Source of the DNA: Eulemur rufifrons
Lineage: Eukaryota > Chordata > Mammalia > Primates > Lemuridae
Reading direction: 5' to 3'
Length of the DNA: 64,000 bases
Assembly: GCF_041146395.1 (NCBI RefSeq)
Contig: NC_090989.1
Coordinates: forward strand, 284,052,343 to 284,116,342
Shown here: piece by piece, positions 55,776 to 64,000 of the stretch
Layout of the letters: the number at the start of each line of letters is the position of its first letter
Numbering within the stretch: the stretch's first letter is position 1
Position numbers and translations under genes: made by a program
Notes under the pieces: generated by a model
The model's database searches: none
The model's input: the letters and a program-made list of their open reading frames with translations, nothing else
Told to the model about the DNA's origin: nothing

Positions 55776-56104
55776 TGGAGCCTTGGACAAGTGCCCCTTC
55801 TCCTCGCCCTAGGCCAGGCCCCGTCCGCCCCGTCAGAGGTGCTGCCCACCCTCCCCCCGCCGGCCCTCCAGACACACTGACGGCCACGAGCGTCACACAA
55901 GGTGACACGCCAGGCCCCGGGAGCTGGTCCTCCCTGCGGCGGCACCTCACGCTCCCATCGAAATGGCTGAATGCCAGGTGGCTCCACCCCTGGGGCATTT
56001 CAGAAGTTCGGGAAGGGCTGTTTCGGGCTGTCACAGTGACACGTGGTAACCGTGTGGGCCAGCGGAGACAGCACAGCCTGTCTCCTGTCCCACCAGACGT
56101 TCAG

Positions 56105-56205
56105 GTAAGTGACAAGACCATGTATAATTACGCAAGTGGACGCTCACAAGCCCAGAGGATCTTTTGTGCGTGTTTAATATTCACTAAATTTTCCGGGACA
56201 GCACC
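56105..56205. promoter_or_regulatory. Candidate conserved non-coding element, 56105-56205
   Basis: 'gaccatgtataattacgcaa' 'gtggacgctcacaagcccag', then 'gtgtttaatattcactaaat': HOX/CDX-like and TAAT cores. Confidence 0.38.
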
Positions 56206-56364
56206 TACGGCGTGAGCCGAGGGGACAAAGTCACACCACTGCACCCCGCAGGTGCTGCCCCGAGCTCTGCACCTGGTCTGTCCGCCTCGGCAGCGGGGCC
56301 GGTGTGGGGACTGCAGGAGCCAGGCAAGCCTCGGAGGGACAGGGCCGGGCATTTACCTGTCGAA

Positions 56365-56490
56365 ACATGTATTGTTCCGTTGTATAATTTCCCTTTAAGT
56401 CCTCCTTCATATTACTATCAGGACTTTATATTGATTTTTTTTTTGCAAAATTACGTGTGAGGTGAGTTATAGCACCTGTGATTATTTCAG
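56365..56490. promoter_or_regulatory. Candidate conserved non-coding element, 56365-56490
   Basis: 'tgttccgttgtataatttcc', 'ctttatattgattttttttt' 'gcaaaattacgtgtgaggtg', 'cacctgtgattatttcagac'. Unique; may join 56105-56205 into one element. Confidence 0.38.
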
Positions 56491-57464
56491 ACGGTAAAGG
56501 GACTGCCCCGGCCTGGGCAGGTGAGAGCAAGGGGTCAACCCAGGGCCCGGGCTGCCCACGAAATCTCCCGGCGTGTTGCAAAATGCTGGTGCCCAGGCGC
56601 CCCCAGAGCCCGATGCGCCTGGTCTGGGAGCCGCCTGGGTGGGGCAGGGGCCGGTTCTCCTGCCAGCGGTCCCGAGCTGGATGCTTTGGCTCTGCCTTGG
56701 GCGGGTGACCTGGGCTCAGTGGACCGAGAATGAGATTCCAGACGTGCCCAGAGCCGCTTGCAGACACTGGGAAGTGGCTGCTTTCACTGTGCCTCCAATT
56801 CCCCTGCCCACCATCCGGGGGAGTCCCTGTTTGCCCAGGGGACGCCACACAGTTACAGGTGGTCGGTCTCACTTGGTCGACAGGATAATCCACTCTGAAG
56901 ACCCAGGACCCGGCGGACGCAGCTGCGCATTCTTAGGGCCACAGCAAGGCCGAGGTTCCCAGGGAGGGGCCCACGCACAGAAGCCGTTTCTACCCGCTCA
57001 CCTCCCACCGCGGCGTCAGGGGTCGGGGAGCTGGGAGAGGCGGCAGCGTGCGCGGGAGGGGAGGCCGGCCAGCGGCGGGAAGGGAGGGACCGGCCCTCCG
57101 GGAGCCTCCCCAGAGTCTCCCCCGCTGCGCAGGAGGGAAGGGAGTCCCGCTGCTTGGACTCTCTGGGAAGGGAGCCAGCGGCTCCTCAGCCTCTGTCCCC
57201 TCCCCGGTGGTTCAGTCTTTCTGGTGCTCGTGTGCTTGGTGAGGCCCCGGTTGTGACGGCGAGAGGAAGGTGCGTCCTTGCCTGCGCAAGGGGACAGAGC
57301 CAGGTATTCACAGCCCTTCCTGGGGTCCAGGCCCAGCCAGGGACACTTGGCGTGAGGCCCCTTCCTGGCACCCGGTAAGCATGGAGCGGCCTCTGGGCCC
57401 CACAGCACGTCCATCCGTGTGGCTGGGCCTGAACCGGCTGCTGGAGGGTGTAAGGAGAGAAGCT
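56491..57464. other. Intergenic, no recognisable feature
   Basis: GC-rich, moderately CpG-rich at 57030-57130. Nothing assigned. Confidence 0.45.
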
Positions 57465-57800
57465 TTTCCCACTTTTATTTACACACAGGAAAACTCACCC
57501 TTTTTATCTAGTTCTGAGAGTTTTGACCATGCACGCGGTCCCGTAATCATCTCCACACTCAAGACACAGCACATCCGTCGCCCGAAACTCCCGGCACCCA
57601 CGGGCAGCCCCGGGCGCGCCCCGTGCCGACAGCCCGCTGTGCGCGGGATCCGAGCACAGCCTTTGGAGTCGGCGCAGGCACCGGCGTCTTTCTGTCACTG
57701 ATGATGCTCCGCGGCAGGGACCGGCACAGCTTGTTTATCCGTCCCCACTTAGGGGACACTGGGTTGTTTCCTGTTTTTGCTCAGTCAAGTTCTAAAATAT
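57465..57800 (-). mobile_element. L1M 3' end (heavily drifted)
   Basis: Antisense L1 3' UTR in order: 'tatttacacacaggaaaact' 'caccctttttatctag', 'gagttttgaccatgcacgcg', 'cactcaagacacagcacatc', 'cttgtttatccgtccccact' 'taggggacactgggttgttt' 'cctgtttttgc'. The middle (57600-57690) has become unusually GC-rich. Confidence 0.7.
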
Positions 57801-58329
57801 GGTTTCTCATTGCAAAGCCACCAGCTGGGGAACAAAGCCCCCTGCAAGCGCCACGTGTCCTGACGCCCAGCGATCATGGAAATCCCTGGGGGTGACGATG
57901 CCCCGGGACCCGGTCACCAGCTTGTTCTCCAGTTCCTGCCTCAACTGTCCAAGTGGGCTGCCGTGAGGCTCCGCTACAGCCGGACCTCCAGGTCATGGGG
58001 CTTTTAATTAATAAATGGGGCAATGGAGGCCTGGGGCCCTGAGGATGCCCCAGGGGGTTGCTGTGTCCACCGCCCCTTACTCCCCACCTCCTCGTGGGGG
58101 TGACATGCAGGGGCTACTCTCACCCTGGCCCCAGCCCCTCCTAGGGAAGAGAACAGAATGGCCTGTTCCCAGCCAGTAGCGGACTGTGCCCGACCTCGGC
58201 TCAGGGCAAAGGTGGGACTGGGGCCAACGGCCGGGGGCAGCTGTCTCAGCCCTGCCAGCCGCAGTGGCGCAAGCCTTTCTTCCCGAGGGGGGGACGGCCG
58301 GTGCGGGTGGCTGTGTGGATGAGCGGGGC
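57801..58329. other. Intergenic, no recognisable feature
   Basis: Small AT patch at 57990-58020 ('ggggcttttaattaataaat'); otherwise GC-rich. Confidence 0.45.
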
Positions 58330-58560
58330 CTGGCCCGCCAGCAAGGAGATCACTCAGGCCCCGATACGATCGCCGCGGGACAGGCGGAAATTGGAGTGTC
58401 CCGGGTGCTTGATCGCAGCAGCACAAGAGCTGCAGCCGCAGGGACATTAGAGGCCGGCATAATGGCCTCATTCAGCTCCCCGCGCAGCCCCCGTGACCTC
58501 GGACAGCTCAGGAGCCGTGGCCGTTTTAATGAAAAATCAGGTGTTAGGGAAACGACTGCG
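58330..58560. promoter_or_regulatory. Candidate conserved non-coding element, 58330-58560
   Basis: Unique with many kept CpGs: 'ccgatacgatcgccgcggga', 'ggtgcttgatcgcagcagca', 'ggacattagaggccggcata' 'atggcctcattcagctcccc', 'ccgttttaatgaaaaatcag'. Composition differs from both repeats and plain GC-rich DNA. Confidence 0.4.
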
Positions 58561-58859
58561 GCTGGGCAGGGGCAGGGCTGGCGGGGGCGGGGCCGAGCGT
58601 GCTGCTGTCCGTCCGCCCGTGCCCCCAGATGCAGGCCACCTGTCCCCTGTGCCACCATGCAGGGGGGCCCCGAAGAGACAAAGAAATCACCCCCAGGGGA
58701 CCGTGGTCCAACCTGCCATGCGAGGCCTCAACAGCACACGGGAGGAAACACACGACAATCTGTGGGGCGGGGAGGGCCCCTCACGGGCCAGGACAAAGGG
58801 ACACTCAGACCTGGGGCTCCCGCTGAGTGCCAGGCCAGGCCCCTGGGCTCCCTGAGCCC

Positions 58860-58912
58860 CAGCCAGCTCTGCCACCACTGGTGGGCCTCAGTTTCCCCAT
58901 CTCCAGTAGCCC
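58860..58912 (+). repeat. MIR fragment
   Basis: 'agctctgccaccactggtgg' 'gcctcagtttccccatctcc' is a MIR core. Confidence 0.65.
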
Positions 58913-58961
58913 ACCCCATCCGCCACCCAGTAAGAGCTGAGGGTGACACACTCACTGCTCT

Positions 58962-59042
58962 GCTGAGCTGTCACTCAGCCCATTTTCGGATGAGGAAACT
59001 GAAGTGACTCGCCCAAGGTCACATGGCAAAGGGAGTGGCAGC
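58962..59042 (-). repeat. MIR fragment
   Basis: 'cccattttcggatgaggaaa' 'ctgaagtgactcgcccaagg' 'tcacatggcaaagggagtgg': clear reverse-complement MIR, facing the MIR at 58860. Confidence 0.8.
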
Positions 59043-59906
59043 CCCCCCCCCCACCACGCTCGCCCCCCAGCCCTCGCCCTGCTGCTTCCTCCCAGGCCCT
59101 CGCCCCGTCCCAGGCCGGGGCTTCTCACCCCAACCCCCACATCCAGTTTCCAGAGACCTCGTCCCCCCCAGACCCTTGCTCGGCTCGTCTGGGCTGACAC
59201 ATCTGGGCCAGCACCTGCCTCCGCAGGGCCCCCGAGGCTGGCCCTCCCCTCAGTGGTCCACAGCAGCCCCCAAACCACCGGACCGTCCACTCCAGGGAAC
59301 AGCGCCGGGGCCCGCGTAGCGTTCAGATGCCGAAGCTGGGGAGGTTCCCAGCCACCTTCCCCCTGGGGGTCTGGCAGGAAGGACGGCCAGGCAGTCCCTC
59401 GCACACACAAGGACCCAGCAGCCTCAGGCTGGCCCGGCCCTGCCCGGGAGCAGGTGGCTGCGGGCGCAGTGGCGGGGGCTTCAGTGGGCCTGCCCACCCC
59501 CCCACCCCTGGCTCGGGCAGGGTCTTCCTGTACCCACCTCCCCAGCCCTCCCCAGAGGTGCGGCAGTAGCACCCGGCACAGCCGGGGGTGGGGCGGGGGA
59601 GGCCACTGAGGCAGGATGTCCCCGTCGTCCCTTCACCCCAGGCCTGGGACTCTGCTCCCCGAACTGAGGCCTCTCCCAGGCTGAACCCCGACTTTGGGCC
59701 TCCTCCCTCCCTACAGCCCAGGCATGGGATGTGAACCCAGACGGTAAGTTCCAGAACCCACGCCCTCACTTGTTGCACCAGCTATGAGCACAAACACCTC
59801 CCACCCTCCACTTCCTCGTTTCTCCACTACTTTCTGCTCCTTTTTAGAAAGTGATAACATTTTTTTAAAGTCCCTTTTCCTGATGGAAATGCTGAGGCCC
59901 GAGGGG
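59043..59906. other. Intergenic; short MIR-like traces
   Basis: C-rich low complexity at 59043-59054. 'tccctttt...cctgatggaaatgctgaggc' (59871-59898) is a MIR scrap just before the transposon. Confidence 0.45.
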
Positions 59907-59910
59907 TTAA
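59907..59910. repeat. TTAA target site (left)
   Basis: TTAA immediately before the transposon end; piggyBac elements duplicate exactly TTAA. Confidence 0.7.
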
Positions 59911-60178
59911 CACACTGACTGCCACACGAGACCCAGAAACTTTTCGTTGGGGCCACAGCATTTTATTATAAAAATAGAATAAAAATCTCAAATGTAATAT
60001 AAAGGTAAATAAATAGAACAATGAAATGTATTGACTTCTATTCATTTAATTTGCGTTTTTAGGATTGTCAATATTAATTGTAACAATAAGAACATCAACA
60101 AGATTTTATACATGCTTCAGGCGGCCCCAGGGTCAAAACTAGAGTGAGTTAAACACAACTCTCATGGCAGTTAAAGTG
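59911..60178. mobile_element. Non-autonomous piggyBac-like MITE
   Basis: A 268-base AT-rich element with no coding capacity, bounded by TTAA on both sides. The left end reads CACACTGACTGCCA and the right end, read inward on the other strand, CACTTTAACTGCCA: a 14-base terminal inverted repeat with three mismatches. Further in, 'cgttggggcc' on the left mirrors 'ggccccaggg' on the right. TTAA flanks plus short terminal repeats define piggyBac. Mobilisation would need a transposase from elsewhere in the genome. It lies about 200 bases before the composite SINE. Confidence 0.7.
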
Positions 60179-60182
60179 TTAA
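60179..60182. repeat. TTAA target site (right)
   Basis: TTAA immediately after the transposon end, matching the left copy. Confidence 0.7.
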
Positions 60183-60373
60183 ACCGGCCACCCCTCCCGT
60201 CCAGGGATCCTCCATCCATGTCCCTCCTTGTCCCTCCAGGGCCCTCACTTGGCACCACAAGTGCTCTCACTGCAACAAGAGGGCTTGGATGGTTCAACCC
60301 TGCCCTCATCTTTGTGTCCTCTCCTTTCTTGCTCCTAGCACAATGCACAGCACACTGCATGCAGTCGGTACTC

Positions 60374-60387
60374 AAAAATGCTGACCT
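60374..60387 (+). repeat. Target-site duplication (left) of composite SINE
   Basis: AAAAATGCTGACCT, identical to 60613-60626. Confidence 0.9.
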
Positions 60388-60612
60388 GGCAGGGCATGGT
60401 GGCTCACCTGTAATTCTAGCACTCTGGGAGGCTGAGGCAGGACAATCACTTGAGCCCAGGAGTTGGAGGCTGCAGTGAGCTAAGGTGACACCACTGCACT
60501 CTAGCCAGGGTGACAGAGTGAGACTGTCTCAAATACATAACCTAAACTTTTGTACCCCCATAATATGCTGAAATAAAAAAATAAATAAATAAAGAGAACA
60601 GTGAGGAGAAAA
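60388..60612 (+). mobile_element. Composite SINE: Alu monomer with LINE-like 3' tail
   Basis: The 5' part, 60388-60532, is a single Alu arm ('ggcagggcatggtggctcac', 'gcactctgggaggctgaggc', 'cactgcactctagccagggt', 'gagtgagactgtctcaaa'). It joins directly to a non-Alu tail: 'acctaaacttttgtaccccc' 'ataatatgctgaaataaaaa', followed by an AAAT/A-rich end. A perfect 14-base target duplication encloses both parts, so they moved as one unit. The left-arm internal promoter region ('gagcccaggagttggaggct') is present but the B-box is diverged. The tail resembles a LINE 3' end, which would let it use LINE machinery. Confidence 0.9.
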
Positions 60613-60626
60613 AAAAATGCTGACCT
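60613..60626 (+). repeat. Target-site duplication (right) of composite SINE
   Basis: AAAAATGCTGACCT, identical to 60374-60387. Confidence 0.9.
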
Positions 60627-60794
60627 ACCAGGTCACTGGAGTTGCGGAGAGACCGCCCTGCCGTGGAGCTGGAGACCGGTCGCCCGCGGCGCGCCCCACG
60701 GGCCCAGGGAGGGAGGCGGAGGAACCGCGTTCTCCGTGTGCTGCCCGGGGCCCCCCCTCCCCTCACAACCCCCACCTGTGAGCCAGGTGGGCCC

Positions 60795-60870
60795 CCGCGT
60801 GCAGATTAGGAAAATGAGGCTCTGACAGGTGCAGTTACTTGGGCGAGGCTGCAGTTTGGAGCCGGCTCTC
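60795..60870 (-). repeat. MIR fragment
   Basis: 'cagattaggaaaatgaggct' 'ctgacaggtgcagttacttg' 'ggcgaggctgcag' is reverse-complement MIR. Confidence 0.6.
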
Positions 60871-61034
60871 CACGCCACCCCACGCCGGCCCCCCGACACG
60901 CAGCAGAGGACAGGAAGCCCCTGCAGACTGTTCCTGCGGCAGATGCTGCCCGGCCAGCGCGAGGGCGCGTCCTCAGCCAGCCTGCAAGGACACCCGCGCC
61001 CTCGCCCTGCGCACACGCAGCGGTGCAAAGCCCT

Positions 61035-61250
61035 GTGGGGTTTTTAATCATCCCTCGCGCGCAGCACAGGCGTGATTTATAAAGTGGATCTTAAACGCGG
61101 CTGCCTCCACTCAGCAGATTAACGCAGGGTTTTGGCAGCCTGCGCTGGGCCGTGTGTTTGGTCCAGAATGAATCGCCCTTGACGGGCCAGGCCTCGGTGC
61201 CAGCGGCGGCTAATAGAGACGTGTCGCCCCTTTGCTGGGGACGGGGGCGG
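61035..61250. promoter_or_regulatory. Candidate conserved non-coding element, 61035-61250
   Basis: Unique block with kept CpGs: 'tggggtttttaatcatccct', 'gcgtgatttataaagtggat' 'cttaaacgcgg', 'actcagcagattaacgcagg', 'cagaatgaatcgcccttgac', 'ggcggctaatagagacgtgt'. Repeated GATTTA, GATTAA and TAAT cores. Confidence 0.42.
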
Positions 61251-61574
61251 GGGAGTCGTATCCTGGCCGGGCTGGCCTGTGCCGTCTCAGAAGGGGCTGT
61301 GGCCTCCGGGGGTGCTGGGAGGGAAGCCGTGGCCAGGCCATTTGTCCCCTGCACCGCCTGGCCAGGCGGACTCGGGGTCTGCAGCTCACGGTGGGGAGGG
61401 AAGGAGCGAATCCCCAGAGGAGGGAGGTGGGGGGACTCAGCACCCTCCTTGTTCTGAACCAAACCCTGTTTCCCGCTCCAGGGCCGGCCCTGGCAGCCCA
61501 TCTCCCAGCCCTGAGTCCCCCCACCCCACCCCTCTCTCGGGCCACCTCCTGCTTTCTGTCTCCACAGTGGCTAA

Positions 61575-61720
61575 AGGCCAGGAACAGGAGTCAGATCCTA
61601 GAGGCCAGACTCTGCTAATGGCCAGCTCATAAGTGATGTCACCTCTGAGCCTCAGTTTCCTCATCTGTAAAATGGGTGCCTACACCACGGGTCCTGCTGT
61701 GTTTTCTGTGAGGCAGCAAC
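61575..61720 (+). repeat. MIR
   Basis: 'ggaacaggagtcagatccta', 'actctgctaatggccagctc', 'gatgtcacctctgagcctca' 'gtttcctcatctgtaaaatg' 'ggtgcctac' in MIR order; core nearly perfect. Confidence 0.85.
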
Positions 61721-63635
61721 ACAGAGCCGTCGTCCTCCACCCCACCTTGGTTCTCGCTGTCTTCCCTGCCACCTCACACGCTCAGGCCCTACCCCCCAGC
61801 TCTCCCCTGAGTCACCCACAGTCCCCGGCCTCCCCACCTCTCAGCACAAGTCCCGAGTTCTCTTCCTGGCGCGGCGGGAGAGCACCTCGCCCTGTGCCCT
61901 GAACGCCCAGGACTTCTCCCCCCACCAAACCGAGTCTCAGCTCCTCCCCTTGCGGCCACGGGGAACCAGCTCTGGCTTGCTGCCACCCATCCACGGGGCC
62001 CCTGTGGACGTGGCCCTGGCAAGTCCAGGCAGCCCCCAGCCTGCAGCTGCCAGCAAGGGAGGCCTCCCCGGAGCTGCCTAGTTGGCCACACTCAGTCCAC
62101 GTGGGCGGGTTGGTTTGTGGCAGAAAGAACTGAGGCAGGAACTGGAAATCTCCAGTGAGCAGGACGATTTGACCCACACGTGGCAGGGAGAATGCCCTGG
62201 GGTCGCCCCAGACAGGTCCCAGGATCCCTGCACGGCTCACGAACCAGCAGGGGCCAAGCTTTTGCTAAACAGTTTCCCACGCTGGTTTTAGGAGGGAGTT
62301 GGCAGAGCGCGTTCGAGCCACGTCTGAGGAGACAACAGGAAGTGGAGTGTCAGCACGTGCTGGGCTGGCTTTGCCGCCTCTAGAGCACTTCGGCCCTGTG
62401 TGTGACACTGTAATGTTTGTGGGTGATGGATGAAGAAGTTGGGGAGGGCACTGAGGCATGGTTTCCAGCTGCCAAAGTGGGGACGGCAGAGACAGGACGG
62501 CACACGCCGTGGGGACCTCAGGCCACAGGCCTGGCACCACCCCCCGAGACATGTCTCCTACCCAGGCCTCCCAAGCTGGCACCCCCAGGCTGGGCTCTGG
62601 CGGTGACAAGGTCTCCTCTGACTGGGGCCCAACAAGAAAACCAAGTGGCCGGGCTGCATTCTCTGGGTCCTAGCTGCAGGAAGTCACGGCCATGGCGGGT
62701 GGCTGCTGAGACGTGCGGTTCGTCTGAGTGTCTTTAAGAAGCAGCAGCTCTGTGTCAGTCCCGGATGGCTCTCTGGACAGCTGAGCGGGCTGGATGGTGT
62801 CAGGGCCAGGGAGCAGAGGACTGAGGCCCTGGTGAGTCATCCGTGGTCACCGGAACCTGCTTACTCACAGGAGAGACTCGGAACCGTGTCAAGAGGCAAG
62901 AGACACGCCTTCTGCAGCGCTGGAGGCTCGGGGGCACCACGGGACCTGCAATCCTCGTCAGCTGTGCCCACCCCTCCCTGCACACACCTGGGCCGGGGGT
63001 CTCCCTGGCACCCTTGCCCTGGCCCCGCTTCCCTGGGGACTAATCAAGGCTCTTGGTCTCAGCAGGCTCTTGCTGAGCCTTTGCAGGGTGACCCTATGCT
63101 GGGACGCAGGGAGACCACTCAGCCTTGGGCCCCTGACCCCATAAGCCAGCCCCGCTGCTCCCCCTCCAGGCAGCATGTACGAGGCAGGCTGGTCCTGGCG
63201 CCGTGGACAATGGCGTTTTCCTGGCGGGTATCTCCCCAGCCAGACCCCATGGGGCCAAGACCCACATTCAGCCCCTCATGGCACCGTCCTGCACAGCCCA
63301 GTCCAGAAAGTTCCCTCCCAAGCAAACACCAGCCCATCTCTGAGCCTCCGCTGGTGCTGAGCTGTCCTCCAGACGGGGCACAAGCTCCCAGGTCGCGGAG
63401 GCCGTTCCTCACGCTCCGGGCACTGTGCCCCCCATGCCTGGTGTGGGCTGCTGTGCCTGTGACAGCGCCACCCCTGACCAACCCACTCTCAGGTAAGCCA
63501 CTAGTCACTCAAGGACTTGGACCACCTGTGCAAGGCTGGGGACAAAGGGTCTTTGTCCTGCTATGACTGGAGGACACGGTGGGGCCTGAGATGCCCACCC
63601 CCCACATCTGGAAGCTGTTCTGGGTGACTCGCCTG
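61721..63635. other. Intergenic, no recognisable gene
   Basis: About 1.9 kb of GC-rich DNA. 'tgactggggcccaacaagaa' and 'gtctttaagaagcagcagct' are unique and unassigned. No exon, RNA gene or repeat can be supported. Confidence 0.5.
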
Positions 63636-64000
63636 TCCCCACAACCAGCTCCACTTTGTGTTGCTCATTCAACAACTCACATTGAACCTAGACGTGAACA
63701 AGATGGAAATTTCCAGTGGTTTAGTGGAACTTCCATCCCAGGAAAGGGAACCAACGAGGCATAAGTGAAAACAGAGTATAGTTTCTGACGAATGTGACGG
63801 ACGTTACACAGCAACTGGAGCAGGTCAGGGGTGGCGAACGGTGGGGAGGGGGAGGGCCGGGGCAGGCCCCCTGAGGCTGGGACACTTGAGCTGAGGGCAG
63901 AACAGAGCGAGGGAGTGAGCCACGAGGACATCAGGGGCACAGGTGCAAAGGCCCTGGGGTAGGAGTGAGCTGCTTGGCTACAGAGGACCCGGCAGAGGAG
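63636..64000 (+). repeat. L2-associated repeat segment G (runs off the right edge)
   Basis: Opens 'ttgctcattcaacaactcac' and has 'ctgacgaatgtgacggacgt', 'gggacacttgagctgagggc' and 'gtgcaaaggccctggggtag' 'gagtgagctgcttgg', matching the family of segments A-F in order. The best-preserved copy of the 'gacatttgagctgag...aaaggccctgaggtaggag' portion. Confidence 0.65.

Noticed and set aside
2111..64000. Search for the neighbouring gene WDR5, U6atac, tRNA, rRNA or snoRNA genes
   Set aside because: No WD-repeat-coding segment, snRNA-like sequence or tRNA A/B box with cloverleaf was seen; only SINE-type internal promoters.
1..64000. CRISPR arrays, prokaryotic operons, phage or plasmid features
   Set aside because: The sequence is vertebrate: Alu, MIR, L1, LTR, CpG island and a spliced gene. 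Short tandem repeats present do not have spacer structure.

Overview
This window is mammalian nuclear DNA from a primate, most probably a lemur-like strepsirrhine. Three things point there. The Alu elements at 4137-4403 and 22353-22699 carry wording I associate with strepsirrhine Alus ('gagcaagagcgagacc', and an extra segment with 'tagttgtccatataatg' in the middle of the element). There is an Alu-monomer SINE with an unrelated 3' tail at 60388-60612. There is also a TTAA-flanked, piggyBac-like non-autonomous DNA transposon at 59911-60178; recent piggyBac activity is known from mouse lemur. Only three Alu-related SINEs are recognisable in 64 kb. The species call is inference.

Only one protein-coding gene is supported. 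Exon 1 of RXRA (retinoid X receptor alpha) lies on the minus strand at the left end. Its coding part is 1298-1325 (MDTKHFLPL plus the first base of the next codon), followed by a perfect GTGAGT splice donor. Positions 1-1297 are therefore the start of RXRA intron 1. Positions 1326 to about 2110 are 5' UTR and promoter inside a CpG island (about 890-2110) with a CGG triplet tract, GC boxes, an 18-bp perfect palindrome and a Z-DNA-prone tract.

Everything from about 2.1 kb to 64 kb is upstream intergenic DNA of RXRA. In human the next gene on this side is WDR5, far away; nothing here resembles it. The DNA is GC-rich, so stop codons are scarce and long chance reading frames occur on both strands, none of which looks like a protein. 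The recognisable content is old repeats: many MIR fragments; L1M 3' ends at 24575, 26820, 51840, 53400 and 57465; an L1 ORF2 remnant with an apparent internal inversion at 37355-38015; an MLT2-type ERVL LTR in two pieces at 17523 and 18430; a MER5-type hAT fragment; and several L2-associated segments in the same orientation.

Between the repeats sit islands of AT-rich, non-repetitive DNA with homeodomain, FOX, SOX and GATA-like cores inside otherwise GC-rich DNA. The clearest are 4895-5285, 6885-7190, 13400-13580, 20135-20250, 20795-21140, 26120-26270, 30095-30290, 34150-34850, 35955-36300, 44445-44550, 56105-56490, 58330-58560 and 61035-61250. These look like conserved non-coding elements, that is, candidate distal enhancers of RXRA, but that cannot be proven without alignment. 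I found no CRISPR array, operon, tRNA or rRNA gene, and no evidence of a novel multi-gene system.
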